NCBI RefSeq assembly: GCF_905171765.1
Contig: NC_053390.1
Coordinates: 333,962,294-334,026,293, forward strand
Direction: 5' to 3'
DNA length: 64,000 nucleotides
DNA from: Bufo bufo
Lineage: Eukaryota > Chordata > Amphibia > Anura > Bufonidae
Shown here: positions 10,501-20,293 of the stretch, piece by piece
Position numbering within the stretch: the first letter of the stretch is position 1
How the letters are laid out: every line of letters starts with the position of its first letter
Position numbers and translations under genes: made by a program
The notes under the pieces: model-generated
Told to the model about the DNA's origin: nothing
Seen by the model: only the letters and a program-made list of their open reading frames with translations
Databases searched by the model: none

Positions 10501-12000
10501 TGATCACGCCCCTGTAAGGCTCCATTCAGACGTCCGTGTGCGTTTTTTGGATCCGATCCATCTATCAGTGGATCCGTAAAAATCATGCGGACGTCTGAAT
10601 AGAGCTTTACAGGGGTGTGATCAATGACAGGGGGGTAATCAATGACAGGGGGGTGATCAATGACAGGGGTGTGATCAGGGAGTCTATATGGGGTGATCAC
10701 CACAGTCATTGATCACGCCCCTGTAAGGCTCCATTCAGACGTCCGTCTGCGTTTTGCGGATTCGATCCATCTATCAGTGGATCCGTAAAAATCATGCGGA
10801 CGTCTGAATGGAGCTTTACAGGGGTGTGATCAATGACAGGGGGGTAATCAATGACAGGGGGGTGATCAGGGAGTCTATATGGGGTGATCACCACAGTCAT
10901 TGATCACGCCCCTGTAAGGCTCCATTCAGACGTCCGTATGCGTTTTGCGGATCCGATCCATCTATCAGTGGATCCGTAAAAATCATGCGGACGTCTGAAT
11001 GGAGCTTTACAGGGGTGTGATCAATGACAGGGGGGTAATCAATGACAGGGGGGTGATCAGGGAGTCTATATGGGGTGATCACCACAGTCATTGATCACGC
11101 CCCTGTAAGGCTCCATTCAGACGTCCGTGTGCGTTTTGCGGATCCGATCCATCTATCAGTGGATCCTTAAAAATCATGCGGACGTCTGAATGGAGCTTTA
11201 CAGGGGTGTGATCAATGACAGGGGGGTAATCAATGACAGGGGGGTGATCAGGGAGTCTATATGGGGTGATCACCACAGTCATTGATCACGCCCCTGTAAG
11301 GCTCCTTTCAGACGTCCGTGTGCGTTTTGCGGATCCGATCCATCTATCAGTGGATCCGTAAAAATCATGCGGACGTCAGAATGGAGCTTTACAGGGGTGT
11401 GATCAATGACAGGGGGGTAATCAATGACAGGGGGGTGATCAGGGAGTCTATATGGGGTGATCACCACAGTCATTGATCACGCCCCTGTAAGGCTCCATTC
11501 AGACGTCCGTATGCGTTTTGCGGATCCGATCCAATCTATCAGTGGATCCGTAAAAATCATGCGGACGTTTGAATGGAGCTTTACAGGGGTGTGATCAATG
11601 ACAGGGGGGTAATCAATGACAGGGGGGTGATCAGGGAGTCTATATGGGGTGATCACCACAGTCATTGATCACGCCCCTGTAAGGCTCCATTCAGACGTCC
11701 GTGTGCGTTTTGCGGATCCGATCCATCTATCAGTGGATCCGTAAAAATCATGCGGACGTCTGAATGGAGCTTTACAGGGGTGTGATCAATGACAGGGGGG
11801 TAATCAATGACAGGGGGGTGATCAGGGAGTCTATATGGGGTGATCACCACAGTCATTGATCACGCCCCTGTAAGGCTCCATTCAGACGTCCGTGTGCATT
11901 TTGCGGATCCGATCCATCTATCAGTGGATCCGTAAAAATCATGCGGACGTCTAAATGGAGCTTTACAGGGGGTGATCAATGACAGGGGGGTAATCAATGA
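10501..12000. repeat. 191-bp tandem satellite, about 8 units
   Basis: The phrase TGATCACGCCCCTGTAAGG recurs at 10501, 10710, 10901, 11092, 11283, 11474, 11666 and 11857. The period is 191-192 bp after a first 209-bp unit. Each unit is itself an imperfect hairpin: GGCTCCATTCAGACGTCCG at its start is answered by CGGACGTCTGAATGGAGC. Each unit also has a short sub-repeat (GGGGGGTGATCAATGACA) of ~18 bp. The units differ by only a few bases, which suggests recent amplification. Confidence 0.92.
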
Positions 12001-12133
12001 CAGGGGGTGATCAGGGAGTCTATATGGGGTGATCAGGGGTGATCAAGGGTGAATAAGGGGTTAATAAGTGACGGGGGGGGGGGGTGCAGTGTAGTGTAGT
12101 GCTTGGTGCAACATATTACTGAGCTACCTGTGT

Positions 12134-12290
12134 CCTCTGGTGGTCGATCCAAACAAAGGGGACCACCAGAGGACCAGGTAGCAGGTATATTAGACGCTGT
12201 TATCAAAACAGCGTCTAATATACCTGTTAGGGGTTAAAAAAATCACATCTCCAGCCTGCCAGCAAACGATCGCCCCTGGCAGGCTGGAGA
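12134..12290. repeat. Cluster of three perfect or near-perfect hairpins
   Basis: Three hairpins follow each other: CCTCTGGTGGTC/GACCACCAGAGG near 12136-12174; a 20-bp stem CAGGTATATTAGACGCTGTT with its complement at 12182-12226 (5-base loop); and TCTCCAGCCTGCCAG with its complement at 12247-12290. The same cluster occurs in copy B at about 57727-57885. It lies at the subterminal right end of the element, a usual place for structural or transposase-binding sequence; that role is inferred. Confidence 0.85.
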
Positions 12291-12450
12291 TCCACTTTCT
12301 TACCTTCCGTTCCTGTGAGCGTGCGCGCCTGTGTGCGCGCGTTCACAGGAAATCTCGCGTCTCGCGAGAGGACGCGCCGGCGCGTCCACTCGGAATGAAT
12401 CAACCACCTCCAGGACGCGTCTGTGCGTACAGCGGTCCGGAGGTGGTTAA

Positions 12451-12915
12451 TAACAGAATAGAACAACAGTATCTAAAGGGTGTATCTCAAAAGTACAGAG
12501 GCAGACTGGGTCGCAAATTAAGATTTTTGCCCAAATTGGGTGTTTATTTAATACTAGAATAGCACAGCAGTATGTAAAGGGTGTTTCTCACAATGACAGA
12601 GGCAGCAAAGGCTGCAAAATTAAGATTTTTGCCCTAAATGGTTTTTGTTTATAAGCAGAATAGAACGACATATGCAGCAAAGGCTGAAAATTTTAGTTTT
12701 TTGTCCTAATCGGGTGTTTTTTCTTAATAGCAGAATAGAGCAAAAGTATCTAAATGGTGTATCTCACATGTACAGATGTAGACTAGGCCTCAATTTAAGA
12801 TTATTGCCCAAAATGGGAGTTTATTTAATACCTGAATAGCACAGCAGTATGTAAAGGGTGTATCTCACAATGACAGATGCAGCAAAGGCTGCAAAATTAA
12901 GATTTTTGCCCAAAA
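12451..12915. repeat. ~105-bp tandem repeat block (host of nested insertions), part 1
   Basis: Units of about 102-107 bp (one shortened to ~75) share the phrases AGCAGAATAGAACAACAG, AAAGGGTGTATCTCAC and AAGATTTTTGCCCAAAATGG. Element A sits in one of these units at a TTAA, and the block is cut again at about 12916. The same units resume at 22104 and 22967, so these blocks were once contiguous. Confidence 0.85.
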
Positions 12916-13431
12916 TACCGGTACGGCATGTTTCCAGAGTCCTTAAGGACCCATGACGTACCGGTTCGTCATGGGTTTAAACCGCAATTGCGGCGGGGGT
13001 TAATCAGAACAGGATGCCTGCTGAAATCATTCAGCGGGCATCCTGTCACAACGCCGAGGGGGTCATGTGACCCCCCGTATCGGCGATCGCCACAAACCGC
13101 AGGTCAATTCAGACCTGCGGTTTGCAGCGCTTTCTGCAGTTTCTGATCCCCGCGGTAACTGACCGCGGGGATCAGATACTTTAAAATGCCCAAAATTAAG
13201 AATTTTTCACCTGAAACCCCCCCCTGCACCACCCGCCGGCATAAAATCATTCAAGGGTGCAGGGGGGGGTTTCAGGCGGTGCGGGTGGTGCAGGAGGAGG
13301 GCGGTGCGGCAGGCGGTATCACGATCCCCTGCCCGCCTCCTCTTGAATATTCATTGGTGTCCAGTGGGTATACCAGAGTGTCAGCACATTGCTGACACTC
13401 TGGTATAAACGGCTGACATCTATGCTGTGAT
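12916..13431. repeat. Hairpin-rich repeat left of the second PLE
   Basis: This segment has no gene and many hairpins: ACAGGATGCC...GGCATCCTGT (13010-13050), ACCGCAGGTC...GACCTGCGGT (13096-13123), GATCCCCGCGGT...ACCGCGGGGATC (13145-13174), CCTGAAACCCCCCCC against GGGGGGGGTTTCAGG (13211-13277), and an 18-bp stem TATACCAGAGTGTCAGCA at 13369-13386 with its complement at 13390-13407. The final half-stem AAACGGCTGACAT (13407-13419) pairs with ATGTCAGCCGTTT at 20292-20304, on the far side of the PLE insertion. Confidence 0.75.
13421..13431. other. Target-site duplication, left (PLE2)
   Basis: TATGCTGTGAT here is repeated in direct orientation at 20283-20293 and brackets the compound Penelope insertion. 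Removing one copy and everything between restores a perfect 13-bp hairpin stem with a ~10-base loop, so the insertion hit a hairpin loop. Confidence 0.75.
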
Positions 13432-13579
13432 ATTTGCCAGACTTTGTAGCCACCTGCCTCCTTGGGTGCTGTGGATACGGTCCCCACCCGTACTAATGAA
13501 CTACAAAATCACAGCAGGAGAGTTGTTTTTATTTTTCCGTGAATTCATTTTATTTCTTAGGAAAAAGCGGCAACGTATA

Positions 13580-13620
13580 TGCACAAACGTTTTCGGCCTT
13601 ATTGGGCCTTCGTCAGGCAC
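13580..13620 (-). ncRNA. Hammerhead-ribozyme-like core, PLE2 inverted copy
   Basis: On the minus strand, CTGACGA (13616-13610) is followed by A, a GGCC/GGCC stem II with a 6-base loop, then GAAA and a self-complementary AACGTT. This order (CUGANGA, stem II, GAAA, short stem III, UH) is the type I hammerhead layout. The self-complementary stem III is the form reported for Penelope-type hammerheads, which can act as dimers. Stem I would be about four pairs, two of them G-U. One extra A between CUGANGA and stem II is non-canonical. Confidence 0.5.
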
Positions 13621-14563
13621 TAGAAAAGTAATTTTGGCAAAATTTCAGTCCATATGTACATGATTATCAGTTTACATGTTATATATTTAACACCAAGTAC
13701 ATCCATTGCAACAAAATTGCCGTCTTTTTCTTTTTAGTAGAAAACAATGTATATTGGTAAATCTACTATGACATTCATATCTGTAGAATCAGTTATAAGG
13801 AAAAACATCCACCATAGGTCTTTTTAACTTTCTCAAATTATCTGATAACAGCTCAATTTACAGAATTATTGTATCCTATAATGACAGGGTATGTAGAACG
13901 TTCATATATTGCATTAGATTCCTAAAAATGAGGCCAGAAAAAGTAACAGATATCTATAGCTGTAGTATACTATTGTATAGACTTACCTATGCCGCGAGAG
14001 GTGAGAGGTTGAGAGTAAATAAGGAGATGAGGCGCTCCGGCCGCCACACAGTACATCTGTCTCTGTGTGTCTGGTGTCCCAGTCCCGCTTTTTGACATGT
14101 TCGCGACACCGGAAGGACGGCCGTCTCTGGGGCAGGAAGTGCTGCCGGCGTGCGTTCCATGTAAGCGGAAACGGGTGTTGGAACGCAAGATGCGTTCCAA
14201 CTGACAGGAAGTGGAGATTATGTGTGCTCCAAAAACCGGAAATGACGCCGGTGGAGCGCACTGGTCAGGAGATAGTGCAAGGAAAATTATTATCTATAAG
14301 AAAAGTACGAAATTTTGAAGAAAGGATACCTCCTGCGGCATGGTCCTAGGGGATCTATCTAGGGTACCTGTGGGAATGGTGAAAAATATAGAAATTAGTA
14401 TTTGGAGAAATGACAGATAGATAGACTATGGCCATATGTAGATTCTGACAATATGATAATCACTGTCACTGTGGAAATCCACACTTTGCAACAAAGTAAA
14501 TAGACATCAGATCATAGTTATCTCAACTGTAATAAATGTAAGATCATGATATATCTTGAACCG

Positions 14564-15315
14564 TCACAAACAGGTTAGAAATAACATAAATGCATAAAGT
14601 TCATATTCTCTATTAAGTCCTTTGGGAGACAAGGTTTGTAAAGTGCGATTCCAGAATGCCTCCCTATGTTTCAGCATCCTGGATCTGTCTCCCCCTCTTC
14701 TCGGGGGTAACACCTGTTCAATGATTTGAAATTTCAATTGCGAAATATTATGATGGGCTTGATCAAAATGGTGCGGGAGTGGTGGTAGCAGATTCTGATG
14801 GCGTATTGTGGACTTATGTTGACATATTCTGTCTTTGATTGTTTGTGTGGTTTCGCCTACATACATTAGGCCGCAGGGACATTTAATAGTGTACACTACG
14901 TAATCTGTGTCACAAGTAAAGTAGCCTTGGACTTTATGCGGTTTGCCTGTGTGTGGATGGGAAATGATTGAGCCTTTTTGTACATTATTACATTGTGCAC
15001 AATGTAAACACGGAAAAGTGCCAGTTTTCTGGGTCTGGAAAAATAACTGTCTTGGGTGTGATCTGGATGGGCCTATGTCTGCTCTGATAAGGAAGTCCTT
15101 AATGTTTTGCACGAGAGAATGGGGTTCTTGAATTCCTCAATTTCCAGAAAGGCCTTTCGTAGGAGAGGCCAATGGGACTTAATTATATTGATCACTTCTT
15201 GAGCATTGGGATGGAATTTATGAACAAAGGCAAGACATTTGTCATTTGTAATATATGTACTGCGGAAATGCCTTTGGAGTGTTGGATCGACGTATACAAA
15301 CTTGTTACATCCCAT
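14564..15315 (-). pseudogene. PLE2 RT/GIY-YIG fragment (inverted copy)
   Basis: Two overlapping minus-strand frames (15315-15073 and 15112-14564) encode the C-terminal part of a PLE protein. The second has the Cys linker (CLHCAQC near residue 37) and the GIY-YIG core VVYTIKCPCGLMYVGETTQ near residues 71-89, followed by a RDRICQHKST-like helix region, and keeps the endonuclease reading frame intact. The first starts at the RT region just after motif A (CNKFVYVDPTLQRHF) and then jumps to a later segment (ITNDKCLAFVHKFHPNAQEV). The RT core between them, including motifs B and C, is therefore deleted in this copy. The result is non-functional, but it preserves the endonuclease better than the plus copy. 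Confidence 0.82.
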
Positions 15316-16926
15316 GAAGTGTCCAGATGAAAAGTGTCCTTCTGCCCTTCATATCATCTGGACACTTTTCAGCTGGACGTGGACTTGGAACGCTTTTTCA
15401 GAAATGTGCGCCTAAAAGCGCATTTCTCAAAAATTAAGCCACAAACCTCACAAGAGGTTCCTACAAAAATTTCTATCACCCACCTAGGATTACGCAATAA
15501 GAGCAGCTTCGTACCGCCAAAGGCACATTCCGCCATTGAGACATTCATTGAACTAGTACACAAAGAAGTAGAGACATTTAAACAGGACGTCCGAAAAGGG
15601 AGGTACAAATATAAAAATAACATCAGTAACATAGAAAGACAAGCACTCAGTACAATACAAAAATCAAAACAAATAATAGTCAAGCCTGCAGACAAAGGGG
15701 GTGCACTAGTAGTAATGGATAGAGCAATGTATATTGCTGAAATCCAACGCCAACTTCAAGACACTGCAGTGTACAAAGTGCTAGACAGTAACCCATCTTC
15801 CCAGATTACCAAGAAGATACAGGCTGCTGTAAAACATTACCACACCGACAACATCATCGACAACATCCCATCCAATCACTCCAGTATTTTACGTTCTCCC
15901 GAAAATCCACAAAGATTTGACAAACCCACCAATAGTGGCCTCAACGGATTCAGTGTTGTCCCCTCTAGTCATATTCCTTGAAAAATTACTTACACCGTTG
16001 ATCAGAAATGCTAAGTCCTTTTTGTTGGATACTACAGCTTTCCTTCAAATTATACACACTTTAGAAACATAGAAAAGAGATAACTGGGCACACCTAAGAT
16101 ATTTGTAACTATTATTTATTAATTAATTATTAAAAAATATTTAGAGATATTTGCAATAATTTGAGGATATAATATGAGGATATAATATCACTACCACATT
16201 AATGAGCAACATACATATGATAAATTATGTGTCTCAGTAATCGGATTGAGGCTGGAATGGAAACCACCAATAATTAAGCAGCCCCACTCCAGTCTCCGTG
16301 TGGACAGAAAAGTATATCAAATAAATTACATAAATGAAACAGCAATATAGTAACAGAATAATATAATAGTATACTGGTAAAAATAATAAAAGTTCAGCGG
16401 CAATGGAATAACGTCTGGTGTTATAGAATAAAATCCAGGTAACAATATAAAATGGAAATTCGTTAGTCCTGAAAATTTCAAAATGTCCAAATATGCCAAA
16501 AATACCCACAGGTGGTATTGGATACTGTATTGGCAATAATACAATCAGTTGGTATATTCAGTTGTTAGACCAGCGGCGTCCCGCTTACGGTCTGAAATCA
16601 ATCCAACAGTTGAACAAATAGTGAAATAGAGGAACGATCTTACCAATGCCGGAGGGTTCTCACAATTCAGAGAAACCTCTGCCGTCTGTCGAAACTTTAA
16701 TCCCGGTTTTTGCTGCAGTCGGGTAGAACTCGCGGTAGATGTTTGTAAATCACCTGTTCGCAGTCGAATCACTGCACGAGGTCCCGCTTGTTTGAGTCCT
16801 AATGCAGTATCCCAACCTTCCAGGTAGAGGTTTCAGATCGGCTGTGTTTGATGAGTCGGCTCTAGATTGTTCCGGTTGTGAAGTCGATGCGGTGCACTCG
16901 CATATGCTTGAATTTGGGGGGTCAGA

Positions 16927-16966
16927 CCAGACGCGTTTCGGGGTTAGAGTGTCCCCTTCCTCAGTG
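16927..16966 (-). ncRNA. Hammerhead-like core, left arm of palindrome
   Basis: On the minus strand the sequence runs CTGAGGA, A, GGGG, 9-base loop, CCCC, GAAA, then self-complementary ACGCGT followed by C. It gives the canonical GUC cleavage triplet (CGCGTC). Stem I is short (about three pairs, UCA/UGG). It is the mirror copy of the plus-strand motif at 16969-17010. Confidence 0.55.
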
Positions 16967-16968
16967 AG

Positions 16969-17010
16969 CCACTGAGGAAGGGGACACTCTAACCCCGAAA
17001 CGCGTCTGGT
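16969..17010 (+). ncRNA. Hammerhead-like core, right arm of palindrome
   Basis: CTGAGGA at 16972-16978; stem II GGGG (16980-16983) with CCCC (16993-16996); GAAA at 16997-17000; self-complementary ACGCGT at 17000-17005; cleavage would follow C17006 of GTC. Stem I pairs CCA (16969-16971) with TGG (17007-17009). The layout is a type I hammerhead with a dimerising stem III. The A at 16979 between CUGANGA and stem II is extra compared with the textbook core, so activity is uncertain. Confidence 0.55.
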
Positions 17011-17866
17011 CTGACCCCCCAAATTCAAGCATATGCGAGTGCACCGCATCGACTTCACAACCGGAACAATCTAGAGCCGACTCATCAAACACAGCCGATC
17101 TGAAACCTCTACCTGGAAGGTTGGGATACTGCATTAGGACTCAAACAAGCGGGACCTCGTGCAGTGATTCGACTGCGAACAGGTGATTTACAAACATCTA
17201 CCGCGAGTTCTACCCGACTGCAGCAAAAACCGGGATTAAAGTTTCGACAGACGGCAGAGGTTTCTCTGAATTGTGAGAACCCTCCGGCATTGGTAAGATC
17301 GTTCCTCTATTTCACTATTTGTTCAACTGTTGGATTGATTTCAGACCGTAAGCGGGACGCCGCTGGTCTAACAACTGAATATACCAACTGATTGTATTAT
17401 TGCCAATACAGTATCCAATACCACCTGTGGGTATTTTTGGCATATTTGGACATTTTGAAATTTTCAGGACTAACGAATTTCCATTTTATATTGTTACCTG
17501 GATTTTATTCTATAACACCAGACGTTATTCCATTGCCGCTGAACTTTTATTATTTTTACCAGTATACTATTATATTATTCTGTTACTATATTGCTGTTTC
17601 ATTTATGTAATTTATTTGATATACTTTTCTGTCCACACGGAGACTGGAGTGGGGCTGCTTAATTATTGGTGGTTTCCATTCCAGCCTCAATCCGATTACT
17701 GAGACACATAATTTATCATATGTATGTTGCTCATTAATGTGGTAGTGATATTATATCCTCATATTATATCCTCAAATTATTGCAAATATCTCTAAATATT
17801 TTTTAATAATTAATTAATAAATAATAGTTACAAATATCTTAGGTGTGCCCAGTTATCTCTTTTCTA

Positions 17867-17962
17867 TATTTCTTCTTCTTTAACAGCGGGGTGACGCTGT
17901 TAAAACTGAGAGCACCCTGTTTGGTGTATCAACCACCCTGTGCATCTAACTAATTTAATACT
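17867..17962 (+). other. Single-sided 3' tail of the palindromic element with 10-bp hairpin
   Basis: This tail is present only on the right arm. It holds a perfect 10-bp stem TTTAACAGCG (17879-17888) / CGCTGTTAAA (17895-17904) with a 6-base loop GGGTGA, preceded by a pyrimidine run (TTTCTTCTTCTT). It ends directly at the right target duplication. I read it as the true 3' end of the element, missing from the truncated left arm. A role as a recognition structure for the retroelement machinery is speculative. Confidence 0.55.
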
Positions 17963-20149
17963 ACACTTTAGAAACACTCTTTCCAGATACTCTATTAGTG
18001 ACATGGGACGTAACAAGTTTGTATACGTCGATCCAACACTCCAAAGGCATTTCCGCAGTACAGAAACTACTCCAGAACAACCATATAGATAAAGACATCG
18101 TCTCACTCAGTATAGATCTACTGACTCTTGTCCTACACAACAATTTTTTCCTGTTCCAGGATACGTATTATATGCAGATACAAGGAACGGCAATGGGGTC
18201 CAATGTGGCCCCCCATACGCAAATAGCTACATGGCAGATGTAGAGGAGTCATACATCTATCAAAATTCACTCTTTCAACAATACAGCCGATTATGGAAAC
18301 GATATATAGACTATGTCTTTAGCATCTGGTTAGGATCCATAGATACACTTACACAATTCCACCAATTCCTCAATAACATTTACCCGAAGTTACAATTCAC
18401 TATGCATTATGACAAAATATCAGTTTCCTGGACACAAGAGTACACAAGGATCCATTAGGAAAACTATCAACTGATCTTTTCCGCGAACCAACAGACAGAA
18501 ATAATTTGCTTCATTTTTTCAGTTTCCACCCTCCCACAACAAAAAAATCACTACCGGGTTCACAACTAAAAAGAGTGCAGGCAATAGTCACTGACCCCCT
18601 ACTTAGGAAGGAACGGGAAACAGAGATGAAGAACCGCTTTAGAGAAAGGGGCTATCCTCTACAAACTTTACATATCCCGACAAAAGGGAAAACCAGGGAT
18701 ATTACAAATGACAAACATCTTGCCTTTGTTCATAAATTCCATCCCAATGCTCAAAAAGTGATCAATATAATTAAGTCCCATTGGCCTCTCCTACGAAAGG
18801 CCTTTCCGGAAATTGAGGAATTCAAAAACCCCATTCTCCCGGGCAATCGTCGACCTAAAAACATTAAGGACTTCCTTATCAGAGCAGACATAGGCCCATC
18901 CAGATCACACCCAAGACCCAGACCCAGAAAACTGGCACGTTTCCGTGTTTACATTGTGCACAATGTAGTAATGTACAAAAAGGCTCAATCATTTCTCATC
19001 CACACACAGGCAAACCGTATAAAATCCAAGGCTACTTTACTTGTGACACAGATTACGTAGTGTACACTATTAAATGTCCCTGCATTAGGCATGTATGTAG
19101 GCGAAACCACACAAACAATCAGAGACAGAATATGTCAACATAAGTCCACAATACGCCGTCAGAATCTGCTACTACCACTCCCGCACCATTTTGATCAAGC
19201 CCATCATAATATTTCGCAATTGAAATTTCAAATCATTGAACAGGTGTTACCCCCGAGAAGAGGGGGAGACAGATCCAGGATGCTGAAACATAGGGAGGCA
19301 TTCTGGAATCGCACTTTACAAACCTTGTCTCCCAAAGGACTTAATAGAGAATATGAACTTTATGCATTTATGTGATTTCTAACCTGTTTGTGACGGTTCA
19401 AGATATATCATGATCTTACATTTATTACAGTTGAGATAACTATGATCTGATGTCTATTTACTTTGTTGCAAAGTGTGGATTTCCACAGTGACAGTGATTA
19501 TCATATTGTCAGAATCTACATATGGCCATAGTCTATCTATCTGTCATTTCTCCAAATACTAATTTCTATATTTTTCACCATTCCCACAGGTACCCTAGAT
19601 AGATCCCCTAGGACCATGCCGCAGGAGGTATCCTTTCTTTAAAATTTCGTACTTTTCTTATAGATAATAGTTTTCCTTGCACTATCTCCTGTCCAGTGCG
19701 CTCCACCGGCGTAATTTCCGGTCTTTGGAGCACACATAATCTCCACTTCCTCTCAGTTGGAACGCATCTTGCGTTCCAACACCCGTTTCCGCTTACATGG
19801 AACGCACGCCGGCCACACTTCCTGCCCCAGAGACGGCCGTCCTTCTGGTGTCGCGAACATGTCAAAAAGCGGGACTGGGACACCAGACACACAGAGACAG
19901 ATGTACTGTGTGGCGGCCGGAGCGCTCCATCTCCTTATTTACTCTCAACCTCTCGCGGCATAGGTAAGTCTATACAATAGTATACTACAGCTATAGATAT
20001 CTGTTACTCTTTCTGGCCTCATTTTTAGGAATATAATGCAATATATGAACGTTCTACATACCCTGTCATTATAGGATACAATCATTCTGTAAATTGAGCT
20101 GTAATCAGATAATCATGTACATATGGACTGAAATTTTGCCAAAATTACT

Positions 20150-20200
20150 TTTCTAGTGTCTGACGAAGGCCCAATAAGGCCGAAAACGTTTGTGCATACA
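20150..20200 (+). ncRNA. Hammerhead-ribozyme-like core, PLE2 plus copy
   Basis: CTGACGA at 20160-20166, extra A, GGCC (20168-20171) with GGCC (20178-20181), GAAA at 20182-20185, and self-complementary AACGTT at 20185-20190 followed by T as the H position. It lies ~120 bp before the 3' end of the insertion, the position expected for the terminal-repeat hammerhead of Penelope-type elements. It is conserved with the inverted copy apart from the base preceding CUGA. Confidence 0.5.
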
Positions 20201-20282
20201 CGTTGCCGCTTTTTCCTAAGAAATAAAATTAATTCACGGAAAAAGAAAAACAACTCTCCTGCTGTGATTTTTGTATTTAATT

Positions 20283-20293
20283 TATGCTGTGAT
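20283..20293. other. Target-site duplication, right (PLE2)
   Basis: The second copy of TATGCTGTGAT (first at 13421-13431). It is followed at once by the right half of the interrupted hairpin stem. Confidence 0.75.

Larger units (their letters stand above)
8149..12446. mobile_element. TTAA-flanked non-autonomous element (Kolobok/piggyBac-like), copy A
   Basis: The element begins CCACCTCAGCCCC at 8149 and ends GGTCCGGAGGTGG at 12446, with TTAA on both sides (8145-8148 and 12447-12450). Flanking DNA joins across it into one unit of the local 105-bp repeat (GGTGTTTTTTTTAATAGCAG is seen uninterrupted near 22197-22216), which confirms the boundaries. TTAA duplications are known for Kolobok and piggyBac elements. 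It has no transposase ORF. Internally it holds two large palindromes, eight 191-bp tandem units and a GC-rich hairpin cluster. A shorter-array relative lies at 55020-58040. Confidence 0.8.
13432..15318 (-). mobile_element. PLE2 inverted, 5'-truncated copy
   Basis: On the minus strand this is a Penelope-like element running from inside RT motif A (near 15315) through the endonuclease to its 3' region and hammerhead-like motif. It matches the plus strand at about 18003-20282. It is head-to-head with the longer plus copy. At the junction a 12-base stem AAGTGTCCAGAT / ATCTGGACACTT (15318-15368) links the two. Confidence 0.85.
16070..17962. mobile_element. 1.9-kb near-perfect palindrome inserted in PLE2, hammerhead cores at centre
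   Basis: The arms 16070-16966 and 16970-17866 appear perfectly reverse-complementary (~897 bp each, no net indel; mirrored open frames at 16234-16536/17400-17702 and 16545-16772/17164-17391 are identical) around a 3-base spacer AGC at 16967-16969. Only the right arm has an extra 96-bp tail (17867-17962). The 14-bp ACACTTTAGAAACA occurs at 16056-16069 and again at 17963-17976, and removing the insert rejoins the PLE2 frame, so this is a genuine insertion with target duplication. Each arm starts with a hammerhead-like core pointing outward. A longer and a shorter copy head-to-head is the same architecture as the PLEs here. I infer a non-autonomous Penelope-type element. No protein is encoded. 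Confidence 0.85.
15334..19375 (+). pseudogene. PLE2 RT plus GIY-YIG ORF, multiply broken
   Basis: The N-terminal frame 15334-15981 ends with the pre-RT segment (QIIVKPADKGGALVVMDRAMY near residues 112-132). The RT resumes after the palindrome: motif A VTWDVTSLYTS (18000), motif B QIQGTAMGSNVAP (18180-18215) and motif C at 18301-18320, where the usual YIDD reads YIDY, so the second catalytic Asp is lost. Frame changes occur near 15890-16000, 18215-18235 and 18440-18500. A deletion near 18915 (a short run present in the inverted copy is missing) shifts frame before the Cys linker, and another disturbance near 19084-19090 hits the GIY-YIG core. The final frame 19091-19375 carries the nuclease C-terminus. 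It is not functional. Confidence 0.85.
15319..20282 (+). mobile_element. PLE2 plus copy, interrupted by a palindromic element
   Basis: This is the longer partner of the head-to-head pair, with an N-terminal PLE segment, RT, Cys linker, GIY-YIG region and a ~900-bp 3' region with a hammerhead-like motif. It contains the foreign 16070-17962 insertion. The whole pair is bounded by TATGCTGTGAT on both sides. Its sequence family differs from PLE1 (different N-terminus, RT motifs and 3' region), so two PLE lineages are present. Confidence 0.85.

Noticed and set aside
10497..11856. Seven minus-strand frames of 62-70 codons, nearly identical, at 191-bp spacing
   Set aside because: They are the same frame of a tandem satellite unit. 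The PPVIDHPPVID pattern is just the translated 18-bp sub-repeat.
10501..12000. Regular repeats reminiscent of a CRISPR array
   Set aside because: Units are 191 bp and contiguous with no variable spacers, and the surrounding DNA is vertebrate-like.
16234..17702. Paired 100-codon hydrophobic and 75-codon frames in both arms of the palindrome
   Set aside because: They are mirror images of one sequence. The hydrophobicity comes from AT-rich codons, and there is no coding-like feature or start context.
16070..17866. Palindrome as a pure assembly or hairpin-adapter artefact
   Set aside because: The flanks differ and match the interrupted PLE frame, a 14-bp target duplication is present, and the right arm has a unique tail. 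Long-read confirmation is still worthwhile.
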